Below, one piece after another: positions 26,096 to 34,898 of a stretch of DNA of 64,000 nucleotides. The notes beneath the pieces were generated by a model that did not search any database, was not told the DNA's origin, and saw nothing but the letters and a program-made list of their open reading frames with translations. The position numbers were made by a program, and so were the translations under genes. Numbering within the stretch: position 1 is the stretch's first letter; each line of letters begins with the position of its first letter. The DNA lies in assembly GCA_028819195.1 (NCBI GenBank), contig JAPPMF010000015.1, positions 1-64,000 on the forward strand, in the 5' to 3' direction. Source of the stretch: Bin55 sp028819195 (GTDB lineage Bacteria; Pseudomonadota; Gammaproteobacteria; Pseudomonadales; Azotimanducaceae).

Positions 26096-26850
26096 TGCGA
26101 TTCGTACCAACATTTCTGCGACGATTAAGCACACCGCAACACTTTTTCCACGATACACAGTTTTGGGCAGTCGTACTGTGCGCACTAGGGTTGCTCGGAT
26201 TATGTGTAGGTTCAGTGTGGGGGTTGTGTTTTGTTCCACCCGAACGGTATCAAGGCGATAGTTTTCGTATCTTGTTTGTCCATGCACCGTCTGCCCATAT
26301 CGCACAGATGATTTATCTAGCAATCGCTGTCGCTGGTTTTGTGCAGTTAGTGTGGAAACTCAAACTCGCAGACACTTTCATCCGTGCTGCGGCGCCAATT
26401 GGTTGTACCTTGACATTGTTCGCGTTGATTTCAGGAATGCTCTGGGGTATGCCTACTTGGGGGACTGCTTGGGTATGGGATGCACGCACTACTTCAATGT
26501 TGGTTTTGTTTTTTCTATACTTCGGCTTAATCGTAATCCGTCAAGTGTTTACTAATCCTGAACGGGCCGCGAAAGCAATAAGTGTCATTGCTATTGTCGG
26601 CGCGATTAACATTCCTATCATTAAATTTTCCGTCGAATGGTTCGAGACGCTTCATCAACCCGCTAGTCTTGCTATCGGTAAACCGAGTGCGATTGCCACG
26701 GTGTTCTTAATACCACTGTTGATTAATTTCGTAGCGATTTCCGTTTTTTCGGCGGGAGTGATTCTGGCTAGTATGCGCAGTTATGTGTTGATTGACGCGG
26801 TTCGTACCACTTGGGTTCGAGAACAATTAAACAAAAATAAGCGGCGGTAG
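26095..26850 (+). CDS. ccmC: Haem-handling membrane protein CcmC
   Basis: A 251-residue six-helix membrane protein that presents haem to CcmE. The tryptophan-rich periplasmic motif is present as WGTAWVWDARTT, and the haem-ligand histidines fall in FVHAPSAHIAQ and VEWFETLHQP. ATG 26095 overlaps the ccmB stop (TGATG), and the protein then matches family length; a longer frame from 26044 would only duplicate the ccmB end in another frame. Confidence 0.93.
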   Translation: MRFVPTFLRRLSTPQHFFHDTQFWAVVLCALGLLGLCVGSVWGLCFVPPERYQGDSFRILFVHAPSAHIAQMIYLAIAVAGFVQLVWKLKLADTFIRAAAPIGCTLTLFALISGMLWGMPTWGTAWVWDARTTSMLVLFFLYFGLIVIRQVFTNPERAAKAISVIAIVGAINIPIIKFSVEWFETLHQPASLAIGKPSAIATVFLIPLLINFVAISVFSAGVILASMRSYVLIDAVRTTWVREQLNKNKRR

Positions 26851-26871
26851 AAATTGAAAGAATTATTACTT

Positions 26872-27006
26872 ATGAATGGACATGGTGTCTATGTTTGGAC
26901 GACCTATGCGATATTTTCAATTCTCGTGATAGCACTAACGCTTCGTCCTTTCCTTTTACGGTCGCGATTACGTAAAAAAATCTTGCAACATGAAGACTCT
27001 GAATGA
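26872..27006 (+). CDS. ccmD: Haem exporter small subunit CcmD
   Basis: A 44-residue protein with one membrane helix (YVWTTYAIFSILVIALT) followed by a basic tail (RPFLLRSRLRKK), exactly the CcmD layout. CcmD helps release holo-CcmE from the CcmABC complex. ATG 26872 was chosen because the family begins close to a Gly-x-Tyr-x-Trp sequence; an in-frame TTG at 26854 would add six residues. The stop overlaps the ccmE start (ATGA). Confidence 0.85.
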   Translation: MNGHGVYVWTTYAIFSILVIALTLRPFLLRSRLRKKILQHEDSE

Positions 27007-27422
27007 ACGAACAACGACAGATTAGGTTTTGGGTTATCGTGTTTGTGCTTTGTGGCAGTTCAATTACCGTACTGCTCGCCGTATTTGCCATTCAAGACTA
27101 TATCGATCACTTCTATTTACCTGACGAAGTAGTTCAAGGTTTAGCACCATACGACCGAACCATTCGAGCCGGTGGCTTTGTTGTTTTAAACAGTATCAAA
27201 CATAGTGAGGATGAACTCAGTGTGGAATTTCAACTCACCGATATGAAGGATTCCACCTTTTTGGTCAGATACACTGGACTGTTACCTTCGTTGTTCCGTG
27301 AGGGGCAAGGTACGACTGTCAAGGGTAAATTAGGAGTCGATGGAGTCTTTCGGGCTCGAGAAGTTAATGCCAAACATGATGAGAACTATGTACCACCCGA
27401 ACTAAAAACACTGACTGAATGA
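27003..27422 (+). CDS. ccmE: Periplasmic haem chaperone CcmE
   Basis: A 139-residue membrane-anchored chaperone that binds haem covalently and delivers it to CcmF/H. An N-terminal membrane anchor is followed by a beta-barrel domain. The haem-binding His is in NAKHDENYVPPEL near the C-terminus, in the standard H-x-x-x-Y context. ATG overlaps ccmD by four bases. Confidence 0.93.
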   Translation: MNEQRQIRFWVIVFVLCGSSITVLLAVFAIQDYIDHFYLPDEVVQGLAPYDRTIRAGGFVVLNSIKHSEDELSVEFQLTDMKDSTFLVRYTGLLPSLFREGQGTTVKGKLGVDGVFRAREVNAKHDENYVPPELKTLTE

Positions 27423-27423
27423 C

Positions 27424-29346
27424 ATGATTCCCGAACTCGGACACCTATTAGCAATTTTTGGTTGGACCGCGGCGTTAGGTGTACTCGTTTCAGGTTTTTG
27501 GGGTGGATACCGACATAGTGAGGCCTGGGTTGCGCTGTCGATTCGACTTGCTAAACTCCAGTTTGTCGTATTAGCAAGTTCTTTTGTTCTTTTGATTGTG
27601 TCGTTTTTGCACGACGACTTTTCGGTACTGTATGTCGCCAACAACTCGAATCAATTGTTGCCTTGGTACTACAAGATAAGTGCTGTATGGGGAGCCCATG
27701 AAGGTTCATTTTTACTTTGGACCTTAGTTGCTGCAACTTGGACTCATTTGGTTGCGAATCGAGCCCAGCATATTCCACTAGATATTCATGGTTATGTGCT
27801 CGGGTCGTTAGGTTTTATAAACTTTCTTTTCTTAGCATTTTTAATCACTGCTAGTAATCCCTTTGAACGTTTAGTTCCTAACACCCCAATCAACGGGGTC
27901 GATCTCAATCCACTCTTGCAAGACTTTGCACTCATCATTCATCCCCCTATGCTGTACATCGGATACGTTGGTTTTGCCGTCGCGTTCAGCTTTGGAGTTG
28001 CTGGTTTGCTCACTGGGAAATTAGATTCGGCTTGGGCACGTTGGTTACGACCTTGGGTTAACTACGCGTGGGCATTTCTGACCGTCGGTATCGCTTTAGG
28101 CAGTTGGTGGGCGTATTATGAACTCGGTTGGGGTGGTTGGTGGTTCTGGGATCCAGTAGAAAATGCTTCGCTATTGCCCTGGCTAGCTGGCGCCGCTTTG
28201 ATTCATTCACTTGCTGCGACGGAGAAACGCGGGGCTTATAAAAACTGGACAGTGCTGCTCGCGATATTGACGTTCTCGCTTAGTCTTGTCGGTGCGTTCT
28301 TGGTTCGCAGCGGTATCCTAACCAGTGTTCATGCATTTGCCGTCGATGCGCAGCGCGGCTTAGTCCTCCTAGGAATACTAACGGTCGTGAGTGGTGCTGG
28401 GTTGATTTTGTTTGCACTACGGGCGTCGACGCTTCGAAGTCGTTTGGAATATTGGGGGATTTCTCGAGAATTGCTGTTGTTGATCAACAATGTACTATTA
28501 ACGATCACCGTTGCAACAGTGTTACTTGGTACGCTGTACCCGATAGGATATGAATGGTTTACCGATGGCGAGAAGATCTCAATCGGTAGTCAGTACTTTA
28601 ACGCGTTTTTCATCCCTATTATGCTAGTACTAAGTTTTTTTCTCGCACTCGCGCCGATCTCGCAATGGAAAACCACTCCACTCAAGAAGTTTCAGAAATG
28701 TTTCGTCTTTTTAGGATTTGCTGCCCTTGTGGCACTGATATTACCTTGGGTTTTAGCGAATACCTTTTATGTGGGGGCAACTATAGGTATTGCGCTGGGG
28801 TTGTTCGTATTAATTACTCACGTGAACTCATTACTCAAGCGGCGAAAATCGCTAAACCTTGGATTTGTGGGTATGTGCATTGCCCACTTAGGTTTCGCGA
28901 TCGCCTTGATTGGCGTCGCGGTAACGAGTGTTTACTCTTACTCAGTCGACGGAAGACTCGCGATCGGTGATTCACTAGATGTAAGTGGTAGAAGCTACGA
29001 ACTACAAAGTGTTCAGACTATCGAAGCAAGAAATTACTTGGCAGAACGAGCAGAATTTGTTGTGGGTAACCGAATCACCTTGTATCCCGAAAGACGGTTC
29101 TACCCCATCCGTGCAATGCAAACAACCGAAGCGGCTATCCGTCCCGTACTGTTCCGAGACTTGTACGTTACTTTAGGAAAACCTATGGATAACGGTACGT
29201 GGGGCGTCCGTATCCAAGAAAAACTACTGATCCGCTGGGTATGGTTCGGTGCCTTGATCATGGCTATTGCTGCTGTGCTAGCTTGTTCCGACAAACGCTA
29301 TCGAAGGTTGTCTAAACGTGATCTGAGTCAATATTCTCGCACGTGA
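27424..29346 (+). CDS. ccmF: Cytochrome c haem lyase subunit CcmF
   Basis: A 640-residue polytopic membrane protein that, with CcmH and CcmI, attaches haem to apocytochrome c. The tryptophan-rich haem-handling motif GWGGWWFWDPVENASLLPWL is intact, and further family blocks (VWGAHEGSFLLW, HPPMLYIGYVGFAVAFSF, FLVRSGILTSVHAF) are visible. The length is normal. The stop overlaps the GTG of the next gene. Confidence 0.95.
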   Translation: MIPELGHLLAIFGWTAALGVLVSGFWGGYRHSEAWVALSIRLAKLQFVVLASSFVLLIVSFLHDDFSVLYVANNSNQLLPWYYKISAVWGAHEGSFLLWTLVAATWTHLVANRAQHIPLDIHGYVLGSLGFINFLFLAFLITASNPFERLVPNTPINGVDLNPLLQDFALIIHPPMLYIGYVGFAVAFSFGVAGLLTGKLDSAWARWLRPWVNYAWAFLTVGIALGSWWAYYELGWGGWWFWDPVENASLLPWLAGAALIHSLAATEKRGAYKNWTVLLAILTFSLSLVGAFLVRSGILTSVHAFAVDAQRGLVLLGILTVVSGAGLILFALRASTLRSRLEYWGISRELLLLINNVLLTITVATVLLGTLYPIGYEWFTDGEKISIGSQYFNAFFIPIMLVLSFFLALAPISQWKTTPLKKFQKCFVFLGFAALVALILPWVLANTFYVGATIGIALGLFVLITHVNSLLKRRKSLNLGFVGMCIAHLGFAIALIGVAVTSVYSYSVDGRLAIGDSLDVSGRSYELQSVQTIEARNYLAERAEFVVGNRITLYPERRFYPIRAMQTTEAAIRPVLFRDLYVTLGKPMDNGTWGVRIQEKLLIRWVWFGALIMAIAAVLACSDKRYRRLSKRDLSQYSRT

Positions 29347-29888
29347 TTTCGAACACTCTTAGACTACGACTGCTCTTTGCCCTGCCGATCGTCGGGATCG
29401 GTGTGGTGATCTTTATTCTCGCGATTGGGTTGAGAGGTGGGAATCATACCGTCCATCCATCTACACTAATAGCAAAACCGTTTCCCAGTTTCGAAGCACC
29501 GAAATTGATTGACAATGAACTGACCAATCATGAAGAGTTGCTAGGCGAAGCTCGACTAATTAATGTTTGGGCGTCTTGGTGTGTTGCATGCAGGTCCGAA
29601 CACGCAGTGATACAAGACATCGCCGCTTCCAACTTGATTTCAGTTGTTGGTATCAACTATAAAGACCAACGAGTTGATGCATTGGATTGGTTGACTGAAC
29701 TTGGCAATCCGTACGACTACACTATCGTCGATTTGGATGGAACACTTGGAGTTGATTTAGGCGTTTATGGAGCGCCGGAAACCTTTCTTGTTGATCCCAA
29801 AGGATACATACGCTATAAACATATCGGAGCTCTCACGGACAAGGTGTGGGAGGGAGAAATCTTGCCCTTGATTGAGGATCTCGACTAA
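29343..29888 (+). CDS. ccmG: Thiol:disulfide interchange protein CcmG (DsbE)
   Basis: A 181-residue membrane-anchored thioredoxin-like reductase that keeps apocytochrome c cysteines reduced. It has one N-terminal membrane helix, then the active site WASWCVACRSEH and the cis-Pro region YGAPETFLVD, which are typical of CcmG. GTG start overlaps the ccmF stop by four bases (GTGA). Confidence 0.93.
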   Translation: MISNTLRLRLLFALPIVGIGVVIFILAIGLRGGNHTVHPSTLIAKPFPSFEAPKLIDNELTNHEELLGEARLINVWASWCVACRSEHAVIQDIAASNLISVVGINYKDQRVDALDWLTELGNPYDYTIVDLDGTLGVDLGVYGAPETFLVDPKGYIRYKHIGALTDKVWEGEILPLIEDLD

Positions 29889-29894
29889 TCACTT

Positions 29895-30332
29895 ATGTTT
29901 GCCCTAGGACTACTCACCATTGCATTTTCTACTATCGTAACTGTCGATGGTTTCGAATTCACCAGTTCGGATGAAGTCGCGAGATTCTCTCGATTAATCG
30001 AGGAATTTCGCTGCCCGCAGTGTTTAAATACCAATCTTGCCGGCTCTGATGCACCTATCGCCATGGATCTGCGTAGAACGATCTATGAACTCATGACTGA
30101 CGGGAAAACAGATCGAGAAATTCGAGAATATTTGCGCGAACGATATGGTGATTTCATCCTGTTCCGACCACGATTTACACCGAAAACGGTGATTTTGTGG
30201 TTGTTGCCAGTGGTACTGTGCTTGATTGCGAGTTTGCTTGTATTGCAATTACGTCGATCTAGACATAACGAGAGTCTGACAACGGAAGAATTAGCGCAAG
30301 TCGAAAAGCTCATGGGATCAAAAGAATGCTAG
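29895..30332 (+). CDS. ccmH: Cytochrome c maturation protein CcmH
   Basis: A 145-residue periplasmic thiol-oxidoreductase with a signal segment, the LIEEFRCPQCLNTNLAGSDA active-site motif (RCPxC) and a C-terminal membrane helix (VILWLLPVVLCLIASLLVLQL). It is the short form; the TPR part of the E. coli protein is provided by the separate downstream ccmI. The end overlaps ccmI by seven bases. Confidence 0.93.
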   Translation: MFALGLLTIAFSTIVTVDGFEFTSSDEVARFSRLIEEFRCPQCLNTNLAGSDAPIAMDLRRTIYELMTDGKTDREIREYLRERYGDFILFRPRFTPKTVILWLLPVVLCLIASLLVLQLRRSRHNESLTTEELAQVEKLMGSKEC

Positions 30333-31849
30333 TTACGATACTTGCGATGATCGCACTAGTATTGGCGATTAGTTATTGGTTATTTCGTGAGGCAATCCAT
30401 GGAAAGCCAGCGGATAGATGGCAGCGTGCGGACGCGAACTTAGCGATTTATGAAGAACGTACTAGTACAATTGACGAAAATGAGGCAACCTTAGAAACCG
30501 CAGATGAAGCAAAACGATTACTACTAGCAGACGCTGCCGATGCAAAACGCGAATCTAAAAACGAGAGTTCAAAACCATTCATCGGAATCGTCAGTGTCGT
30601 TTTTGTCAGCATTCTCGGTGTGCTGGGTTATCTCTATTGGGGCGACCCATTTGCGGCGAGTTTGGATACGATCGCACAGCGTTTACAAGTTGCGACTCAA
30701 ATGGAAGCCGGACCAAAAAAAATTGCAGAACTCGATACCATTATCGACTTACTAGAACGACGGAACCGTTCCCATCGCGGAAATTCAGCCTCGGCGACGT
30801 ACCTCGCCCACGTGTACTTTCTCAAAGGCGATTATGACTCGGTTGTTGAAACCCATCGCAAAGCTGAAGAACTAGGTAGAACGTCGTTGAGTTCTGATGT
30901 CGAACGTATCAGGGCTGAATTTGTGTTGAACAACGGTTTAATGAATGACGACATCAAGAGAATATCGAACCGAATTGAAGAATTAGATCCGGGTAATCCC
31001 ATCGTCATGCAGACCTATGGATTGGATGCTTGGCGCCTCCGAGATTTTCTTAAAGCACGATATTACTTCGAACGAGCTTTACAACATGACGAAGAGATTT
31101 CGCCAGCTAGTACAGCAATACTCGAAGAACTGATTCATCGAACGAACGCTCAGTTACCAGCACATCACATCGCGATTGTCGTGAATGTCAATATTGCTTC
31201 TTTGGAATTCGCGAACACTTGGTTAATTGTTTACGTACGGAGCACAAATTTATTGCAACCCCTTGCACTAGTCAAACGACCTTTTGCGCGCGCGGAACAA
31301 TACTCGTTAGTGTTAGACGATGCAGTTACCACGGCGAATTCTTATTCTCTATCGGAACAACAAAAGGTGCAAGTAATTGCCCGTTTGTCTCGTTCGTCAA
31401 GCCTGTTAACAGAAGACACGATCATAGAGGTTCAAAGTCGTTGGGTCGATCCTCGGGACGCACCAGACTTAACACTTACACTTGATCCCCAAAAACCAGT
31501 CTTAAAGACGTTCACTGCAGTCGTTGAGTTAGCCGACCACATTACTATGGATGAAGGTGAATTTGTGTACATTTTTGGGGCTGGAATTGACGAAAACGAT
31601 AGCCCATTACTTGTAAAGAAAATCTCAGTCACTGAACTACCTACAGCATTAATGTTAGGGACAGAAGACTTCACCCTACCAACCTCTGAATTCCCGGACG
31701 AGGGGTTGAACTTATTCGCTAGGCTTTCTAGGACTGGAAATACGACAAGACAAACGGGAGATTCCGAAAGTAAAAGTGTGTTGGTTAAAGCCGGAGATAC
31801 AGTCAGACTTGTAATAGACCAACCAGTTTCAGAGACTTCGGAACATTGA
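30326..31849 (+). CDS. ccmI: Cytochrome c maturation protein CcmI
   Basis: A 507-residue protein: an N-terminal membrane helix, a basic/acidic cytoplasmic loop, a second helix (IGIVSVVFVSILGVLGYLYW), then TPR-like helices at about 130-290. The large periplasmic C-terminal domain, rich in beta structure, has the usual CcmI composition (for example VVNVNIASLEFA and VKRPFARAEQYSLVLDD). It acts as chaperone for the apocytochrome C-terminus. Last gene of the operon; the next gene starts 153 bases later. Confidence 0.88.
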   Translation: MLVTILAMIALVLAISYWLFREAIHGKPADRWQRADANLAIYEERTSTIDENEATLETADEAKRLLLADAADAKRESKNESSKPFIGIVSVVFVSILGVLGYLYWGDPFAASLDTIAQRLQVATQMEAGPKKIAELDTIIDLLERRNRSHRGNSASATYLAHVYFLKGDYDSVVETHRKAEELGRTSLSSDVERIRAEFVLNNGLMNDDIKRISNRIEELDPGNPIVMQTYGLDAWRLRDFLKARYYFERALQHDEEISPASTAILEELIHRTNAQLPAHHIAIVVNVNIASLEFANTWLIVYVRSTNLLQPLALVKRPFARAEQYSLVLDDAVTTANSYSLSEQQKVQVIARLSRSSSLLTEDTIIEVQSRWVDPRDAPDLTLTLDPQKPVLKTFTAVVELADHITMDEGEFVYIFGAGIDENDSPLLVKKISVTELPTALMLGTEDFTLPTSEFPDEGLNLFARLSRTGNTTRQTGDSESKSVLVKAGDTVRLVIDQPVSETSEH

Positions 31850-32002
31850 TGAAACTATCGAATTTGAAAAATTAAACCAAGGCAGCAATTACAATAATCA
31901 CGTATGTTCAATGCGGTTCGACGACTTATTTCAACGAACTCTCACGACTCTATATCTCTAAAAGTCTCACTTTAGACATTTCAACAAAAAGGTAACCACA
32001 TT

Positions 32003-33307
32003 ATGTCAGACTGGCCATTTCTACGTAACGGAAAACCACCTCATATCTGTAGTGGAGAAGGTGTGTACCTCTATACACAAGACGGAAAAGAAATATTGGA
32101 CGCCGCTGCGGGCGCGGTCGCGACAAGCATTGGACACGGTCGAACCGAAGTAGCAGACGTTATAAAAGAATCGGTACTGAAATTAGATTACATTATTCCT
32201 CCCTGGAACTGTGACGAGCGACAACAGTTAGTCGAACGTTTACGATCGTCTTGGCTACCGGATTCATTTAATCGATTTCATTTCACTAGTGGGGGGTCAG
32301 AAGCGATCGAATCTGCGATGAGAATTGCTGTGATGTACCACTCGGCGCGCGATCAACGACACAAATGCAAGATTATCGGTCGGGATATTTCCTATCACGG
32401 GACCACACTCGGAACCATTGCTCTAGGAGGGCATGAAGCTCGAAAGTTAGGAATCGAACATGTCCTACCTGCATTTCCTAAAGTTATTACTCCCTACCCT
32501 CTTCGTTGCGAAAGTAACGACCCAACTAGCTACTACTTAGATGCATTTCGTTTAGTACTTGAAGAAGAAGGACCCGATACGGTAGCGGCGATAGTCGGCG
32601 AACCAATCTTAGGTGCAAGTGGAGGCGCTATGGTACCACCGGATGGGTACTGGGAAGGTGTACGAGAAATTTGTCATGAACACAATATCCTATGGATCGC
32701 GGACGAAGTTATGACGGGTTTTGCTCGTACGGGAACCAAATTTGGTTATCAGCACTGGGATGCTGAACCTGATCTCATCGTTAGTGGTAAAGGTCTTGCT
32801 TGTGGTTATGCGCCGATCAACGGGGTGTTTTCTACCGATAAGGTTGCCGAACCAATAGAGCAAGCGCCAGGGTATGCAGTAATGTTTCATACCTATGGTT
32901 CCCATCCTTCGGGGTGTGCGGCTGCTGACAAGGTTTTGGAAATTCTTGAACGAGAAAATCTTGTTAATCGTGCTCGTACCTTGGGGGAAACACTCGAAAC
33001 AAAACTACAATCGGCATTTTCAAATCATCCGCACGTGGCTGAATGCCGTGGAAAAGGAATGCTACAAGCAATCGAGGTTGTAAAAAATAGAAGTACACTT
33101 GAAACTTACGATCTTGCGGAGAACGTTACCGGAAAAATTATTAACCATAGTTTTCAGAATGGCGTTCATTTTTATGGAGCTGGAACCGGAGTCGTACGTG
33201 ATGTGATACTCATTGGTCCCCCCTTAACCATCGAAGAGCATCATATTGACCAAATGGTTGGTGTACTTTCCGACGCAGTAGACGCCGTGACGCAGACAAC
33301 CAACTGA
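32003..33307 (+). CDS. Class III PLP-dependent aminotransferase
   Basis: A 434-residue fold-type I aminotransferase. Conserved blocks are VAGAVAT-like at the N-terminus, FTSGGSEAIESAMRIA, the ISYHGTTLGTIALGG segment, IADEVMTGFARTG (Asp for the PLP nitrogen), the PLP Lys in IVSGKGLACGYAPI, and HTYGSHPSGCAAADKVLE. The family covers omega-amino acid, diaminobutyrate and taurine-type transaminases; the exact substrate is not evident. An AAAAGG upstream of ATG 32003 supports the start. It appears monocistronic and is convergent with the Nudix gene. Confidence 0.88.
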   Translation: MSDWPFLRNGKPPHICSGEGVYLYTQDGKEILDAAAGAVATSIGHGRTEVADVIKESVLKLDYIIPPWNCDERQQLVERLRSSWLPDSFNRFHFTSGGSEAIESAMRIAVMYHSARDQRHKCKIIGRDISYHGTTLGTIALGGHEARKLGIEHVLPAFPKVITPYPLRCESNDPTSYYLDAFRLVLEEEGPDTVAAIVGEPILGASGGAMVPPDGYWEGVREICHEHNILWIADEVMTGFARTGTKFGYQHWDAEPDLIVSGKGLACGYAPINGVFSTDKVAEPIEQAPGYAVMFHTYGSHPSGCAAADKVLEILERENLVNRARTLGETLETKLQSAFSNHPHVAECRGKGMLQAIEVVKNRSTLETYDLAENVTGKIINHSFQNGVHFYGAGTGVVRDVILIGPPLTIEEHHIDQMVGVLSDAVDAVTQTTN

Positions 33308-33333
33308 CAAAAAAGTTTGTGTCAGCACAAGCG

Positions 33334-33885
33334 TTACAACTCAAACTTAAACTCGACTGGGTCGGGTAGTTCTGGGCAAAAATATCGTTCCAACGACCAA
33401 GTCACGAGTTTGTCCTCACTAAACAGAAAATCTCCACGCAACGATTGGCCCATCAGAATGTATGGGAGCCAAAACTGATCGTCCTCCCACATCCGACTAA
33501 ACGGAAGATTATCTAGATCACACCAAAACGGGATAGCTTCGGTAGTTTCCTCAGGGACACCGTCAAACCGATGACAACGAAAAACGTGCCCCTGTAACGC
33601 GAAGCGATTACTGAAATCTTGAAACCGCAGCACGGCTACTGGATAGAGTTCGCATACCTTTATACCGATTTCTTCTTTCACCTCTCGAATCGCACACTCT
33701 TTCATAGATTCACCGACTTCTAATTTACCACCCGGCGCATTCACTCGACCTGCCCCGTGTCCTCTGAGTTTTTCAATCAACAACACCTGATTGTTACTTG
33801 TAACATAAACTAGAGTAGCATAGATCGGTGGTTTCCAGTCTTTAGGCAGGTACCCCAGCGACGACTGATCAACTTTCTGCGTCAC
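33334..33885 (-). CDS. Nudix hydrolase
   Basis: A Nudix-family pyrophosphohydrolase. The box is intact as GGKLEVGESMKECAIREVKEEIGI, with the metal-binding Glu residues. The segment VLRFQDFSNRFALQGHVF and the later MWEDDQFWLPYILMG resemble oxidised-purine (MutT/MTH1-like) hydrolases, but the substrate is not certain. GTG 33885 was preferred because it falls just after the stop of the upstream dUTPase-like gene; the frame is also open from an ATG at 33951 that would overlap that gene by 62 bases. Adjacency to a dUTPase-like gene suggests nucleotide-pool cleaning. Confidence 0.78.
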   Translation of the reverse strand: MTQKVDQSSLGYLPKDWKPPIYATLVYVTSNNQVLLIEKLRGHGAGRVNAPGGKLEVGESMKECAIREVKEEIGIKVCELYPVAVLRFQDFSNRFALQGHVFRCHRFDGVPEETTEAIPFWCDLDNLPFSRMWEDDQFWLPYILMGQSLRGDFLFSEDKLVTWSLERYFCPELPDPVEFKFEL

Positions 33886-33889
33886 GAAG

Positions 33890-34555
33890 TTAGGTTTTAC
33901 TTGTTTCGTAGTCTTGCTGCAGTTTCCGATGTAGTGAACCGGCGAACCCAACAGCGAACGGATCCATTTCTTGAACCAACCTCGCTAAATGCACATTGTC
34001 TTCTTGCCCGTTCCAGATTTTTCGGTAGGTACCTTCTTTGTATCCATTTGCTTGACGAAATAGATTTAACATATTCTTACCAATATACAGACCATACAAT
34101 TCCTTGAGCGAAAGATCAATAGCCTTCAATAAGTCCACAAATGCAATAACATCGAATTTCTTCTGTAAAGCATGGAATGCAAGAGTTTCGACACAGTCAT
34201 GCAACTGTTCGACACTCGCCCGGGTTGTTGTTTCACATTCAACCATCAAATGTGAAAGTTCATCCAAATCGGTCTTTTGAATTATGATCATCGATAAACC
34301 AAAGTGCCAAATGTCGACCACTTCGAGCTTTGTTTGCGATATGTCGGGTAATTGATGTTTCCACCACTTCCACCCATAGTGATCTAGTAGTTCAGCACAT
34401 TCAGTCCAAATGGCTCGATGAAATGGATAACCCTGTTCAATCCAATTGGGGTGAACTTCTCGATTGTGCTTATCCTGAAGGTTAACCATATCGTGTAAAA
34501 ATCGTCGAAAAGTGTCTGCTGAGCAATTCGCACTCTTGAGAGTTGGTTGGGTCAT
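33890..34555 (-). CDS. dUTPase-like all-alpha NTP pyrophosphatase
   Basis: A 221-residue helical protein of the dimeric dUTPase/MazG-related superfamily. The block RAIWTECAELLDHYGWKWWKHQ followed by LEVVDIWHFGLSMI contains the ExxE...ExxD metal-binding pattern. Such enzymes hydrolyse dUTP and dUDP, preventing uracil incorporation. It is directly upstream of the Nudix gene, so the two probably form a house-cleaning operon. Another all-alpha NTPase specificity cannot be excluded. Confidence 0.8.
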   Translation of the reverse strand: MTQPTLKSANCSADTFRRFLHDMVNLQDKHNREVHPNWIEQGYPFHRAIWTECAELLDHYGWKWWKHQLPDISQTKLEVVDIWHFGLSMIIIQKTDLDELSHLMVECETTTRASVEQLHDCVETLAFHALQKKFDVIAFVDLLKAIDLSLKELYGLYIGKNMLNLFRQANGYKEGTYRKIWNGQEDNVHLARLVQEMDPFAVGFAGSLHRKLQQDYETSKT

Positions 34556-34898
34556 ATTAGAAAGTTAAGTCGTGACGGGTTTGAATTTGTATGTGAAATT
34601 CTATTAACCGGCTAGAAATGTAGTGTGACTGATATACCAATCGTTCTCCTTTCATAACTCGTTGCAAACATATGGAAAATTTTGTTGTCGTGTGTAGACT
34701 ACGTACTTAGAGAAACTTTGAGAATACACTTTGCATCTGGATAGGTATGCGATGGTATCTGTTTCAACACTAGGTACCAACTCTGGTAAGGACTGGCATC
34801 TACAAAATAAATAGCTATGGACTTTTAAACTTGAAAAACTTAAGCATTATCACTATATTTATCATTGATAGACATGTAAAGTGAAAGGACCGGTAACT
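34556..34898. other. Intergenic region with lon promoter
   Basis: About 325 bases between the divergent dUTPase-like gene and lon. Besides the sigma70-type promoter at 34831-34859 and a GTGAAAGGA ribosome site, no gene or strong repeat is seen. A promoter for the dUTPase gene must also lie here but is not evident. Confidence 0.5.
34831..34859 (+). promoter_or_regulatory. Sigma70-type promoter of lon
   Basis: TTGAAA at 34831-34836 and TATATT at 34854-34859 are separated by exactly 17 bases and sit 40 bases upstream of the lon ATG. The -35 is preceded by C (CTTGAA), which is also the core of heat-shock sigma32 -35 boxes, but the -10 is not sigma32-like (no CCCCAT). Ordinary sigma70 use is favoured. 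Confidence 0.7.

Noticed and set aside
34830..34860. Heat-shock sigma32 promoter for lon
   Set aside because: The -35 has a CTTGAA core but the -10 is TATATT at 17-base spacing rather than a CCCCAT-type element; a sigma70 promoter explains it better.
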